Part shown: one piece after another, positions 1 to 7,814 of the stretch
Numbering within the stretch: position 1 is the stretch's first letter
How the letters are laid out: each line of letters starts with the position of its first letter
Assembly (NCBI GenBank): GCA_900550105.1
Contig: URQW01000014.1
Coordinates: 1 to 55,125 of the forward strand
DNA from: an uncultured Pelosinus sp.
GTDB taxonomy: Bacteria; Bacillota; Negativicutes; UMGS1260
DNA: 55,125 nucleotides
Reading direction: 5' to 3'
Position numbers and translations under genes: made by a program
Notes under the pieces: model-generated
Told to the model about the DNA's origin: nothing
Seen by the model: only the letters and a program-made list of their open reading frames with translations
Databases searched by the model: none

Positions 1-497
1 GCTAGCTTTTCGAGCCTTTCTTTTTGCTCTTTACGACTTATATGCAAAAAAAGTTTGATCATAACAGCGCCCTCAGCTACAAGCTGCCGTTCAAAAGAAG
101 GTATCTCTTGATAGGCATTCGCTACTTGCTCTGCTGTTGCTGTTTGCGTAACTTTTTCTACTAAAACACGGCGGTACCAACTGCGGTCAAAGATCGCAAT
201 GCGTCCTTTCGGCGGAATTTTCGTCCAAAACCGCCAGAAATAAGATCGCGCCGCCTCTTCGGCGCTTGGCTCATGAATCGCAAAAACTTGAAAGCCCCGG
301 GGATCAAGCGCTTGCAGCAATTCGTTAACTAAAGTTCCTTTGCCTGCGGCTTTCCAGCCCTCAAAAACGAGAATAACCGGAATCTGTAAATCTCGAGCCT
401 GCCGTTGCAGCAGGCCGACTTTTTTTCTTAGTTCAGAAACAACCTTACGATACGTATCTTTGTCTAGCTTTTTTTTCAAGTCTACTTTTTCCAGCAC
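1..497 (-). CDS. PPK2-family polyphosphate kinase/phosphotransferase (partial, C-terminus off the window)
   Basis: The product transfers phosphate between polyphosphate and a nucleotide in the cytoplasm (PPK2 family). The reading frame runs from a GTG at 497 to the window edge without a stop. A Walker A-like EGWKAAGKGT follows a short basic N-terminus. Further on come the PPK2 hallmark FDRSWYRRVL and the lid-region IKLFLHISRKEQ. The GTG is chosen because AAGGCGG lies 7 bases upstream; no ATG fits the frame. About 165 of the usual 230-300 residues are visible. The A/K variation around the Walker motif is closest to the AMP/ADP-phosphotransferase classes. Class and substrate are inference; the family is secure. 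Confidence 0.85.
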   Translation of the reverse strand, partial: MLEKVDLKKKLDKDTYRKVVSELRKKVGLLQRQARDLQIPVILVFEGWKAAGKGTLVNELLQALDPRGFQVFAIHEPSAEEAARSYFWRFWTKIPPKGRIAIFDRSWYRRVLVEKVTQTATAEQVANAYQEIPSFERQLVAEGAVMIKLFLHISRKEQKERLEKL

Positions 498-537
498 GAA
501 GTTACACCGCCTTATTTCTGTTTTGGGTCTAGTCCGC

Positions 538-566
538 AAATTAACAAAAATTTAATCATTTGGCAA
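538..566 (-). promoter_or_regulatory. Candidate sigma-A promoter of the PPK2 gene
   Basis: On the minus strand TTGCCA (566-561) is followed after 17 bases by TAATTT (543-538), about 40 bases before the GTG start. Spacing is ideal and both hexamers are near consensus. Confidence 0.5.
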
Positions 567-658
567 CATCATAATGCTTATTTTCGCATATACTACAAGT
601 GTAAGTGCTATTGAATTTTAAACAAAGCTGACTTGACTTTATGCAGGTACAGCGATCT

Positions 659-682
659 AACCGCTCAATGAGCGGTTATTTT
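659..682 (+). terminator. Orphan hairpin with short T-tract in the ppk2-lysA spacer
   Basis: AACCGCTC and GAGCGGTT pair around a three-base loop and are followed on the plus strand by ATTTT. No plus-strand gene lies upstream, so this may end a short untranslated transcript or form part of the PPK2 leader on the other strand. The rest of 567-742 holds nothing I recognise. Confidence 0.35.
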
Positions 683-742
683 CTTGCTCTGATAAAGTCC
701 ACTACTTATACTGTAACATTCTAGCGAATATTGGTAAAGAAA

Positions 743-784
743 AAAGAACAAGCTAAAAAGAATCCTTCTTTTTGCTTGTTCTTT
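743..784 (-). terminator. Rho-independent terminator after lysA
   Basis: An 11-base perfect outer stem (AAAGAACAAGC/GCTTGTTCTTT) encloses an inner A/T stem. On the minus strand it is followed by TTTTTTCTTT, 20 bases beyond the lysA stop. Confidence 0.85.
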
Positions 785-804
785 CATTTTGTCTGTTAAA
801 AAAT

Positions 805-2094
805 TTATTTTACCGTTGCAGCAGCTGTCTGCTGCACAGAGGGAGCCTCTAAATCAAGTGTTGCAAAATAATCATCAAGTGTTTCTGCTCGGCGAATCAT
901 TTTGACTGCACCATTCGGCTGTAACAAAAGCTCAGCAGAACGAAGTTTTCCATTATAATTAAAGCCCATAGCATGACCATGCGCACCAGCATCATGAAGA
1001 ACGAGTAAATCGCCAATATCAATTTTGGGTAAAGCTCGGTCAATAGCAAATTTATCATTATTCTCACATAATGAGCCTGTTACGTCATAGACGTGGTCAA
1101 GCGGAGCTGTTTCTTTGCCAACGACAGTAATATGATGGTAAGAACCGTACAGAGCCGGACGCATCAAGTTGGCCATGCAAGCATCTAAGCCAATATAATT
1201 TTTGTAAATTTCCTTTTTATGAATCGCTGTTGTCACTAAGTAGCCATAAGGACCTGTGATCATACGACCGCACTCCATAGCAATCTTTAATGGTGCTAAG
1301 CCGTTCGCTACGATTTTAGCTTCATAAGCCTTTTTCACTTCCTGGCCTAAATATTCTAAATCGATCGCCTGCTGTTCCGGTTTATAAGGAATCCCGACAC
1401 CGCCGCCTAAATTAACAAACTCAAGGGAAATGCCCAATTTTTCTTTTAGTTCGACAGCTAAGTCAAACATCATATTCGCTGTACCAATCAAGCCAGACGG
1501 ATCTAATTCATTTGAACAAACCATCGTATGAAGGCCAAACCGTTTTACGCCCTTTTCCTGCATGCGTTTATAGGCTGTAAACAGCTGTTCTTTCGTCAAG
1601 CCATATTTCGCTTCTTCGGGATAACCGATAATGGTATTGCCGCCGCTTTCCATAAGCGGTCCCGGATTGTAACGAAAACAAATAATTTCAGGAATTGATG
1701 CTACTTTTTCTAAAAAGTCAATATGAGTAATATCATCAAGATTAACAATAGCGCCAAGTTCACGAGCTTTGCGAAATTCCGCCGGCGGCGTATCATTAGA
1801 GGTAAAAATAATGTCTTCGCCTGATAAACCAACGCGTTCTGATAAAACAAGCTCGGCCATAGAGCTGCAGTCGGCGCCAACGCCTTCTTCTTTTAAAAGA
1901 GCCATAATATGGGGATTCGGCGCCGCTTTGACGGCAAAGTATTCTTTAAAAGCTGGGGCCCAGGAAAAGGCCTGTAAAAATCGACGTACATTGGCGCGAA
2001 TCGCCGCTTCATCATAAATGTGAAAAGGCGTAGGATACTGATTTACAATCGCTTCTAGTTGTTCGCGAGAAAAGGGCAGTGTTTTTTCTGACAT
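805..2094 (-). CDS. lysA: Diaminopimelate decarboxylase
   Basis: This PLP enzyme makes lysine from meso-diaminopimelate, the last step of lysine synthesis. It is a fold-III decarboxylase of 429 aa: FAVKAAPN carries the Schiff-base lysine (Lys56), NLGGGVGIPY is the phosphate-binding glycine-rich loop, and SLCENND and DAGAHGHAMGFNYN are the C-terminal active-site segments contributed across the dimer. The start has TAGGAGGA 7 bases upstream. The gene stands alone between a lysine riboswitch and a terminator, which supports a lysine-biosynthetic role over an ornithine or carboxynorspermidine decarboxylase. The FNYNGKL variant of the usual SNYN motif marks a divergent subfamily. Confidence 0.9.
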   Translation of the reverse strand: MSEKTLPFSREQLEAIVNQYPTPFHIYDEAAIRANVRRFLQAFSWAPAFKEYFAVKAAPNPHIMALLKEEGVGADCSSMAELVLSERVGLSGEDIIFTSNDTPPAEFRKARELGAIVNLDDITHIDFLEKVASIPEIICFRYNPGPLMESGGNTIIGYPEEAKYGLTKEQLFTAYKRMQEKGVKRFGLHTMVCSNELDPSGLIGTANMMFDLAVELKEKLGISLEFVNLGGGVGIPYKPEQQAIDLEYLGQEVKKAYEAKIVANGLAPLKIAMECGRMITGPYGYLVTTAIHKKEIYKNYIGLDACMANLMRPALYGSYHHITVVGKETAPLDHVYDVTGSLCENNDKFAIDRALPKIDIGDLLVLHDAGAHGHAMGFNYNGKLRSAELLLQPNGAVKMIRRAETLDDYFATLDLEAPSVQQTAAATVK

Positions 2095-2121
2095 GAATGA
2101 TCCTCCTAGCGGGATATACCC

Positions 2122-2160
2122 AAAATAATATAGCGGTCGCTGAGAACTCCCCGCAACCGC
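2122..2160 (-). terminator. Hairpin of the lysine-riboswitch expression platform
   Basis: GCGGTTGC (2160-2153) pairs with GCGACCGC (2140-2133), followed by TATATTATTTT. It lies between the aptamer and the lysA start, so it probably acts as the ligand-controlled terminator. The T-tract is imperfect. Confidence 0.6.
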
Positions 2161-2184
2161 CTAGTATAAACTTAAGCTTTGCAA

Positions 2185-2343
2185 GATAGCACTCCATCCG
2201 GTCTTGGATGACAGTTTGACTCCTCTTCAAAGCCAAACCAGCAAAAACCCCAGCCAGGGATTTTCACTTCGGCGGAAATGCCTTTCTGCTCCGTCATCGC
2301 CGGCCCGCTCAAAAGCATACTCTTCATTTTCCGCTCCTCTATC
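2185..2343 (-). promoter_or_regulatory. Lysine riboswitch (L box)
   Basis: Read on the minus strand the leader contains the conserved L-box blocks in order: GATAGAGG-GCG, AAGAGTATGCTTTTG, GCAGAAAGG, CGCCGAAG, GCTGG repeats, AACTGTCATCC and GGAGTGCTATC. GATAG and CTATC at the two ends form P1. It sits between a strong promoter and lysA. Lysine binding is expected to promote the downstream hairpin and shut off lysA. Confidence 0.93.
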
Positions 2344-2373
2344 ATAGCATCATTATTGAATTGTTTTGGCCCT

Positions 2374-2403
2374 AGTATAAGTTCTTTTACCTCATACTGT
2401 CAA
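2374..2403 (-). promoter_or_regulatory. Sigma-A promoter of the lysA leader
   Basis: Perfect TTGACA (2403-2398), 18-base spacer and TATACT (2379-2374) stand about 30 bases ahead of the lysine riboswitch. Confidence 0.75.
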
Positions 2404-2438
2404 CTCTTTTTCCGTATTTTTTCATCGAAAGGTTACAT

Positions 2439-2882
2439 TTATTTGCTATCCGAGCCTTTTTTGTCTTCCCAATAGTCAATGGATGTCTTTTCGCCATCAC
2501 TAATAAAATGATGCTCTACCATAAAATTTAGTAAACCAGCCATGGTTTCGCGGCTTAAAACATGCTCTAGACGACAGGCGTCTTCTTCGGCAACAGCGGG
2601 AGCCACGCCCAGCGTATCTTTTAAAAAGCTGGTAAGAATCTTATGGCGATTGGCAATACATAATGCCAGCTCGGCGCCACGTTCGGTAAGACGAATCGGC
2701 TTATAAGGCAAATAGAAGATCAAGCCGTGCTTGGCTAAATTTTGCAACGCACCTGTTACGCTGGCCATTCGAACTTTCATCTTTACAGCAATATCTTTAA
2801 CACGAACCTCTTGGCCATCTAGGCCTAGCCCGTAAATGGTTTCCAAATAATTCTCCATACTAGGAGTCAGTGCCAATTTCAC
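2439..2882 (-). CDS. DtxR/MntR-family metal-responsive repressor
   Basis: A metal-dependent DNA-binding regulator of Mn/Fe homeostasis by family. An N-terminal winged helix (residues 1-65, beginning LTPSMENYLETIY) is followed by the dimerisation/metal domain (70-130) with NRHK and LEHVLS; there is no SH3 domain, as in MntR. The start chosen is the GTG at 2882 (GGGAGAG 6 bases upstream), giving 147 aa, close to MntR; an upstream start at 2933 is possible but has poor spacing. Where MntR has Asp8, this protein has Asn (SMEN), while the other expected ligand positions look kept, so metal choice may differ. The target genes are not in the window. Confidence 0.82.
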   Translation of the reverse strand: MKLALTPSMENYLETIYGLGLDGQEVRVKDIAVKMKVRMASVTGALQNLAKHGLIFYLPYKPIRLTERGAELALCIANRHKILTSFLKDTLGVAPAVAEEDACRLEHVLSRETMAGLLNFMVEHHFISDGEKTSIDYWEDKKGSDSK

Positions 2883-3087
2883 AGAGCTCTCTCCCATCTT
2901 TATATAGCTGATAATCATTCTCTCTTTAAACATATTTCTTTATTATAGGCAGAAATAGTACCACTGTCAAAGGAAAAGGTAAAATCAAATGAAGTTGATA
3001 GCTGGCAAAAAAACAAGAAAAAAGAAAATATTTTCGTATATTTCCCATTAATAATCCGAGAAAAACAAATTTGACCTTTTGGCTAAT

Positions 3088-3116
3088 TAGACTTTTACTG
3101 ACCTTTAGTTTATACT
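3088..3116 (+). promoter_or_regulatory. Probable promoter of hsp20
   Basis: TAGACT and TATACT are separated by 17 bases, 40 bases ahead of the gene. Two TGACCTTT copies (about 3072 and 3099) flank the -35; one is a perfect CtsR half-site (TTTGACC) but the second heptad is not at CtsR spacing. Confidence 0.4.
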
Positions 3117-3158
3117 AAAGCCATAAAGAAAAAGCAATCAATTAAGGAGGTTGATCTT

Positions 3159-3602
3159 ATGTTTGACATGGTTCCTTTCAAAAAAACAGCAATGCCAACA
3201 AAACGCGGCGACTATTTCAGCAATTTCCTTGACAACTTCTTTGATGAAGATTTCTTTGCTCCCTTCAATCAATTTGGCACTTCCTTCCGGGTTGACTTAA
3301 AGGAAACGCCAGAAGCTTATCAGATCGAAGCCGATCTTCCCGGTATCGACAAAGAAGCAATCCAGCTTGAATACAAAGATCATTATCTGACAATCGCTGC
3401 CAACCGGGCTGAAAAAGTCGAAGAAAACCACGATGGCTATGTCCGTCGCGAAAGAAAGTTCGGTCAATTTCAACGAAGTTTCTATATTGATAATGTGGTA
3501 GAGAATGAGATTAGCGCCGAATTTAAAAATGGCGTTCTCTTCGTAATTTTACCGAAAAAAGAAAAAGTTACAGCTCCGTCTCATCAAATTCCCATTAAAT
3601 AA
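3159..3602 (+). CDS. Hsp20/alpha-crystallin small heat-shock protein
   Basis: An ATP-independent holdase that keeps unfolding proteins soluble. The 147-aa protein has a Phe-rich N-terminal arm (residues 15-42), a central alpha-crystallin domain (about 43-135: FRVDLKETPEAYQIEADLPGI, FQRSFYID, FKNGVLFVILPK) and a C-terminal IPIK, the I-x-I type tail that docks on neighbouring subunits. AAGGAGG sits 9 bases before the ATG. It is monocistronic, with a strong terminator 46 bases downstream. It is probably stress-induced, but no clear HrcA or CtsR operator is present. Confidence 0.93.
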   Translation: MFDMVPFKKTAMPTKRGDYFSNFLDNFFDEDFFAPFNQFGTSFRVDLKETPEAYQIEADLPGIDKEAIQLEYKDHYLTIAANRAEKVEENHDGYVRRERKFGQFQRSFYIDNVVENEISAEFKNGVLFVILPKKEKVTAPSHQIPIK

Positions 3603-3647
3603 AGCGGTCCTTCGCAAACCAATCGAGTCCCAACAATTCATAAAAGC

Positions 3648-3694
3648 GGGCTGGAGAAAACTTGACTTTAAGTTTTCTCCAGCCCTTTATTTTC
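3648..3694 (+). terminator. Terminator after hsp20
   Basis: A perfect 16-base stem starting GGGCTGGAGAAAACTT with a 6-base loop is followed by TTTATTTTC on the plus strand. It abuts the stop codon of the convergent yfcE-like gene. Confidence 0.92.
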
Positions 3695-4177
3695 TTACGG
3701 CATATCAAAGGTTATGATTTTTCCAGTCAACTCATTCCCGGCAATCTCAACAACGGCAATAGAAGCTTTCTCGCCGCGATGAGGATAGCCGACACTACCT
3801 GGATTCAAATAGAGACGTCCGGCATTTTTTTCCATAAAAGCGCTATGAGTATGCCCAAATAAAATAAGATCCGCCTCATAATGTGCGCCCCAGTAAAAAA
3901 GTTCTGTTAAATCCTGCTTCACATGATAGCGGTGACCATGGGTTAACCAAATCTGCTTGCCCATGACTTCGAGAAACTCATCATATTTCGCTTGCGTCCA
4001 ACCATCGGTATTGCCTGCTACGGCTACAGTCGGCACAGAAGTCCACTGCAACAAGAAATCTATATCCTGACTGTAATCGCCGCAATGAAGCCACATATCA
4101 ACAGGGCCGCTATACTGCAGCGCTTTTTCTATAGCCAGACGATTGCCGTGGCTATCACTCATGACTCCTATTTTCAC
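3695..4177 (-). CDS. YfcE/MJ0936-type metallophosphodiesterase
   Basis: A small (160 aa) calcineurin-like phosphodiesterase acting on phosphodiesters with two Mn/Ni ions. All metal motifs are visible in order: DSHGN (8-12), GD at about 33, GNTD (56-59), THGH (79-82) and GHTH (107-110), with the family C-terminus LNPGSVGYPHRG. Its ATG overlaps the stop of the rdgB-like gene upstream (ATGA), so the two are translationally coupled, an arrangement common in Firmicutes. The natural substrate is unknown. Confidence 0.9.
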   Translation of the reverse strand: MKIGVMSDSHGNRLAIEKALQYSGPVDMWLHCGDYSQDIDFLLQWTSVPTVAVAGNTDGWTQAKYDEFLEVMGKQIWLTHGHRYHVKQDLTELFYWGAHYEADLILFGHTHSAFMEKNAGRLYLNPGSVGYPHRGEKASIAVVEIAGNELTGKIITFDMP

Positions 4178-4779
4178 GGAAACATCGCCGCCAATTTATG
4201 TGCCATTTCTTTAAGAGCCAGACCGCGATGGCTTAACTGATTTTTTTCTTCGATGGACACTTCACTAAGCGTCTTTCCCAGCTCTGGTACAAAGAAGAGA
4301 GGGTCGTAGCCAAAACCGCCACTCCCTTGCGGCGCCTGCAAAATAAGACCTTCACAAACGCCGTCTGCTGTCAACAGGACCTCTCCGTCAGGACCTGCCA
4401 ATACCAAGCTGCAGCGAAACCGTCCCGTTCTCGCCTCCTCTGGCACACCTTTCAAAGCATGAAGTAGCTTTTCATTGTTTTGTGCGTCCGTGGCCTGCTC
4501 GCCGGCATAGCGAGCGGAATAAACTCCCGGCGCTAATTGCAGCGCATCCACTTCTAAGCCGGAGTCATCAGCCAAACAGAATTTCTTCGTCTGTTTGGCA
4601 TATTCGACGGCTTTCTTAGTGGCATTGGCTAAAAAAGTTGCACCATCTTCTGCTACTTCGCCAAAATCACCGCACTGATCTAGTGCGAGGACTGTTACGG
4701 GAAGATGCGAAAAATATTCGGCAATTTCCTTGATCTTTCCCTTATTTTTACTTGCTACTACAATTTCTTGTTTTGCCAC
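4174..4779 (-). CDS. rdgB: RdgB/HAM1 non-canonical purine NTP pyrophosphatase
   Basis: Hydrolyses dITP/XTP/ITP to monophosphates and PPi, keeping deaminated purines out of DNA and RNA. The 201-aa length is typical. Motifs: VVASKNKGKIKEI (N-terminal substrate loop), LADDSGLEVDAL (catalytic Asp), PGVYSARYAG, GGFGYDPLFF and SHRGLALKEM near the C-terminus. It is followed with a 4-base overlap by the YfcE-like phosphodiesterase and preceded by the deacetylase-like gene 46 bases upstream, so it may be read as the tail of that operon. Confidence 0.93.
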   Translation of the reverse strand: MAKQEIVVASKNKGKIKEIAEYFSHLPVTVLALDQCGDFGEVAEDGATFLANATKKAVEYAKQTKKFCLADDSGLEVDALQLAPGVYSARYAGEQATDAQNNEKLLHALKGVPEEARTGRFRCSLVLAGPDGEVLLTADGVCEGLILQAPQGSGGFGYDPLFFVPELGKTLSEVSIEEKNQLSHRGLALKEMAHKLAAMFP

Positions 4780-4825
4780 ACTAACCGCCCTCGCTTTGTA
4801 TCTATTGTCTCATCCATCTTTAATT

Positions 4826-6133
4826 CTATAATTCTTCTAATATATCATCGCGCTTATCCTGAATAAAATAATGCTCATAGCGCTCTTCCTGTTTGGCCTT
4901 GTAAACGGCTTCACGGGCTTCTTGTCGACAAGCCGGACAGGCGTCTTCCTCAACTACAGCAACAAAAGCACTCTGGCTGTCATAATAACTCGTCTCAGCT
5001 TCTGTAGCAATTGTCATAAACGAGCGGCAATGACGGCAAAGCCGTACTTTTTCTAGTTGTTGCTCGCGAATGCCGCTGTCATCATAATAAATATTTTTAC
5101 GCCGTGAAAAAAAATCGCCCCATTTATTCATTTCAGCCGTTCTTAATTCCTCTCTGGCTCGCCAAATCGCCGTCTGATCAGCTACTAGCTTCTTGAGGTA
5201 AGCCATATCCGAACGCCCTCGTTTGGCAGCAATGTCTGGTTCTATGACCCGGCTATAGTCAAGGCCGGCCATGGCTAAAATGATCCCAACATTCACATAG
5301 GGAAGGGCATCTTCAATGGAATACCCGCCTTCTAGTACCGCAATATGAGCATTTAACTTTTCAGCCAATCGCGCATAACCTTGAGCGGTAATCGCCATAT
5401 TTGCCAAAGGATCGCTATAATGATTATCCTGCCCGGCGGAATTGATAATCAGCTCCGGTTGAAAATCCTCCAGCATTGGCAAAACAAGCTGATCAATCAC
5501 ATAATGCAGCCCCACATCATCCGTTCCCGGCGGCAAAGGTAAATTAATGGTCGTGCCAAAAGCCCTCGGACTACCTAGTTCATTTGCGAAGCCTGTTCCT
5601 GGATAGAGAGTGCGACCATCTTGATGAAATGAAATAAAAAGCGTATCAGGATCATGATAAAAAATATCTTGCGTTCCGTCGCCATGGTGTACATCCGTAT
5701 CGACAATCGCCACACGTTTAATGCCAAAATGCCGCCGCATATGGGCAATCATAATTGCCTCCATATTAACAGTACAAAACCCTCGCGTACCATGAACCAC
5801 TTTCATAGCATGATGTCCTGGCGGTCGTACCAAAGCAAAGGAGCGATCCACTTTTCCCTGATAAACGGCTTTTGCTGCTGTAATTGCGCCGCCTGCCGCT
5901 ACCAGATGCGCTTCTTTAATATGAGCGGCTACAGAAGGAACACCAATATGAACGCGCTCTAAATCGCGCAGCGTAGCAAGCTCCGGCCGATATTCGATAA
6001 TATTGGGCAGATCAAGCAGCCCTTCTTCCTCAATTTGATCACGCGTATATAACAGACGCTCTTCCCGTTCGGGATGAGTCGGCGTAATGGCCCAATCAAA
6101 AGCTGGAAAAAAAACAAGTCCTAGTTTATTCAT
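4826..6133 (-). CDS. Histone-deacetylase-fold (AcuC/AphA-like) hydrolase with C-terminal Cys-pair tail
   Basis: A zinc-dependent deacetylase of the arginase/HDAC fold; bacterial members act on acetylated small amines or proteins. The domain (about 1-300) has RPPGHHA (His107-His108), DTDVHHGDGT (Asp147, His149), AGQDNHYSDPL (Asp236) and LEGGYS (Tyr271), so the catalytic set is complete. Residues 300-435 are an extra charged tail holding C366xxC369 and C399xxC402, a likely zinc ribbon. It is the last member of a four-gene set and overlaps the hydantoinase-like gene by 8 bases. The substrate is unknown; the coupling argues against simple acetoin use (no acuAB nearby). Confidence 0.83.
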   Translation of the reverse strand: MNKLGLVFFPAFDWAITPTHPEREERLLYTRDQIEEEGLLDLPNIIEYRPELATLRDLERVHIGVPSVAAHIKEAHLVAAGGAITAAKAVYQGKVDRSFALVRPPGHHAMKVVHGTRGFCTVNMEAIMIAHMRRHFGIKRVAIVDTDVHHGDGTQDIFYHDPDTLFISFHQDGRTLYPGTGFANELGSPRAFGTTINLPLPPGTDDVGLHYVIDQLVLPMLEDFQPELIINSAGQDNHYSDPLANMAITAQGYARLAEKLNAHIAVLEGGYSIEDALPYVNVGIILAMAGLDYSRVIEPDIAAKRGRSDMAYLKKLVADQTAIWRAREELRTAEMNKWGDFFSRRKNIYYDDSGIREQQLEKVRLCRHCRSFMTIATEAETSYYDSQSAFVAVVEEDACPACRQEAREAVYKAKQEERYEHYFIQDKRDDILEEL

Positions 6134-7796
6134 GACTGCCAGCCTCCTTCTGACGTTGCAAAGAAAGCAAAACGCCCGGTTTGATCTGTTCTCGGCAGGA
6201 AATCATTTTTCCCACAGTCTGAAAGCCTCGAATCATATTGAATTCTTCTTGATACACTTCCTCTATGTTGGATGCGTCCATACCTGCCGCTGCCGCTTGG
6301 CGCGCTAATTCTTCTCTCGCTATTTTTTGCGCATCGGCAAGAGAAAAATTCTTTTTGTCAATTTTTTCTTTCCGCATAAGTTCAGGAATCGTATAATAGG
6401 AAGCCGCGGTATCGGCGCGAAGCGTTAACGCCATTGTCGGCCGAGAAACAGCAGCTCCAACGGCATTGGCAATTTCAGCATATTCCGGCACAAGATAAGG
6501 CAAAGCAAACTGTTTCGCCACTGTAGGAATCAGACCAGCCGCCGCCCCGCCAACGCCCAAAATTGTCTTCGGTGTGAACGGATCAGGATGAATCAGGTCA
6601 TTGACTGTATAAACAGGCTGCAGTTCTTCTTCGGCAATCGTTGCCGCGATAGCTTCCTGAATCGTCGCAGCGGCAACATTCATAATCTCAGCAGCCACTT
6701 CCGAAAGACTCTGACCGGGAATGGCCAGATTCATTATCGCCTGACAAGCAGCCGCTTCATTCCCAAAAACAATCTGTTTCGCTGCAATCATGGCATCAGA
6801 TAAGGTTGGCTCATGCCCCCCTACGGCAATAGGCGGTCCTTTACGCACAGGGCCGACTTTCATTTCACCAGATTCACGGCGCACGTAACTATCGCCGCCG
6901 ATGCCGACGGAACGGAGCCGGAAAGCGCGCACTGACGTAGCATAACCTGCTATCTTGGCCCCACGCTGGGCAAAAAGCGCCTGCCCCTTGCGCCATAAAG
7001 CAATATCCGTTGTGGTTCCGCCAATATCTAACGAAATAGCGTCTTCGCCTTCTGGCGCCAAAGCCATAATACCAAGTACGCTGGCAGAGGGACCTGTAAA
7101 CACAGCCTCGACTGGCGACTTTCTAGCAACAGCCAGCGGCAGCGTTCCACCGTCGGCCTTTAAAATATGAACAGGCGCCGCAATCGAACGCTTGCCAAGG
7201 GCTGCTTCCACCGAATCGGCAAACGCATTAAACAGATCATAGCAGGCGGCATTATAGTAAGCCGCATTGGCACGACGGACAAAGTTTAAAGAACCGCTGA
7301 CCGTAGAGGCGGCGGTAACATGTTTGGCCTGCTTTTCTCGCAGCCACTGGACGACACATTCCTCATTCACTGGATTACGCACGGCAAATTTACCGGCTAC
7401 GGCAAATGACTTACCGGCGATCGGACCAAGATCAGCGAGCAAGACCGTTTGCTCCGGCTTCATAGCTACGCGTCCGCGATGGTCTACATAGCCAGCAGCT
7501 ACATATGGCTTTACCGGGAACAGCCCTTCTGTATTCATGCCCGGACCAGGCATCAAGACAAGCTGTACCGGATCAAGCCGATTTTCAACAATTGCATTGG
7601 TGACAACCGTTGTTGAGAGGGCGACACGGGAAATTTCCTCTGGAGCGATATGGGCAATAGCTGCATCTAGAGCCGTTAACACCCCTTGTAATAAGTCTTG
7701 ATGCGTCGTCGCTGCCTTACTCTTTGCAACAATTTTTCGGTCTGAAACTAAAACTGCATCTGTAAAGGTTCCGCCAACATCAATGCCTAACCACAC
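6126..7796 (-). CDS. Hydantoinase/oxoprolinase-family (HyuA-like) ASKHA protein
   Basis: A 556-aa protein of the HyuA superfamily, whose members use ATP to open cyclic amides or carboxylate substrates. Seen: MWLGIDVGGTFTDAVL at the N-terminus (phosphate-1 loop), LSTTVVTNAIVE, a second ATPase half with ISLDIGGTTTDIALW, and GVGGAAAGLIP. It is shorter than full HyuA (about 650-700 aa) and has no HyuB partner beside it. Instead it lies 18 bases downstream of a dehydratase activase, also an ASKHA ATPase, and overlaps the deacetylase-like gene. I infer a role tied to that cluster rather than hydantoin use. Confidence 0.82.
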   Translation of the reverse strand: MWLGIDVGGTFTDAVLVSDRKIVAKSKAATTHQDLLQGVLTALDAAIAHIAPEEISRVALSTTVVTNAIVENRLDPVQLVLMPGPGMNTEGLFPVKPYVAAGYVDHRGRVAMKPEQTVLLADLGPIAGKSFAVAGKFAVRNPVNEECVVQWLREKQAKHVTAASTVSGSLNFVRRANAAYYNAACYDLFNAFADSVEAALGKRSIAAPVHILKADGGTLPLAVARKSPVEAVFTGPSASVLGIMALAPEGEDAISLDIGGTTTDIALWRKGQALFAQRGAKIAGYATSVRAFRLRSVGIGGDSYVRRESGEMKVGPVRKGPPIAVGGHEPTLSDAMIAAKQIVFGNEAAACQAIMNLAIPGQSLSEVAAEIMNVAAATIQEAIAATIAEEELQPVYTVNDLIHPDPFTPKTILGVGGAAAGLIPTVAKQFALPYLVPEYAEIANAVGAAVSRPTMALTLRADTAASYYTIPELMRKEKIDKKNFSLADAQKIAREELARQAAAAGMDASNIEEVYQEEFNMIRGFQTVGKMISCREQIKPGVLLSLQRQKEAGSHE

Positions 7797-7814
7797 GGTT
7801 CTTCCCTTCCTTCT

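Noticed and set aside
2012..2236. 74-aa minus-strand ORF upstream of lysA
   Set aside because: It lies inside the lysine riboswitch leader and the lysA start; no ribosome site, no protein-like composition.
3070..3116. CtsR operator ahead of hsp20
   Set aside because: Only one heptad (TTTGACC) matches; the second TGACC is 27 bases away instead of the required 3-base spacing.
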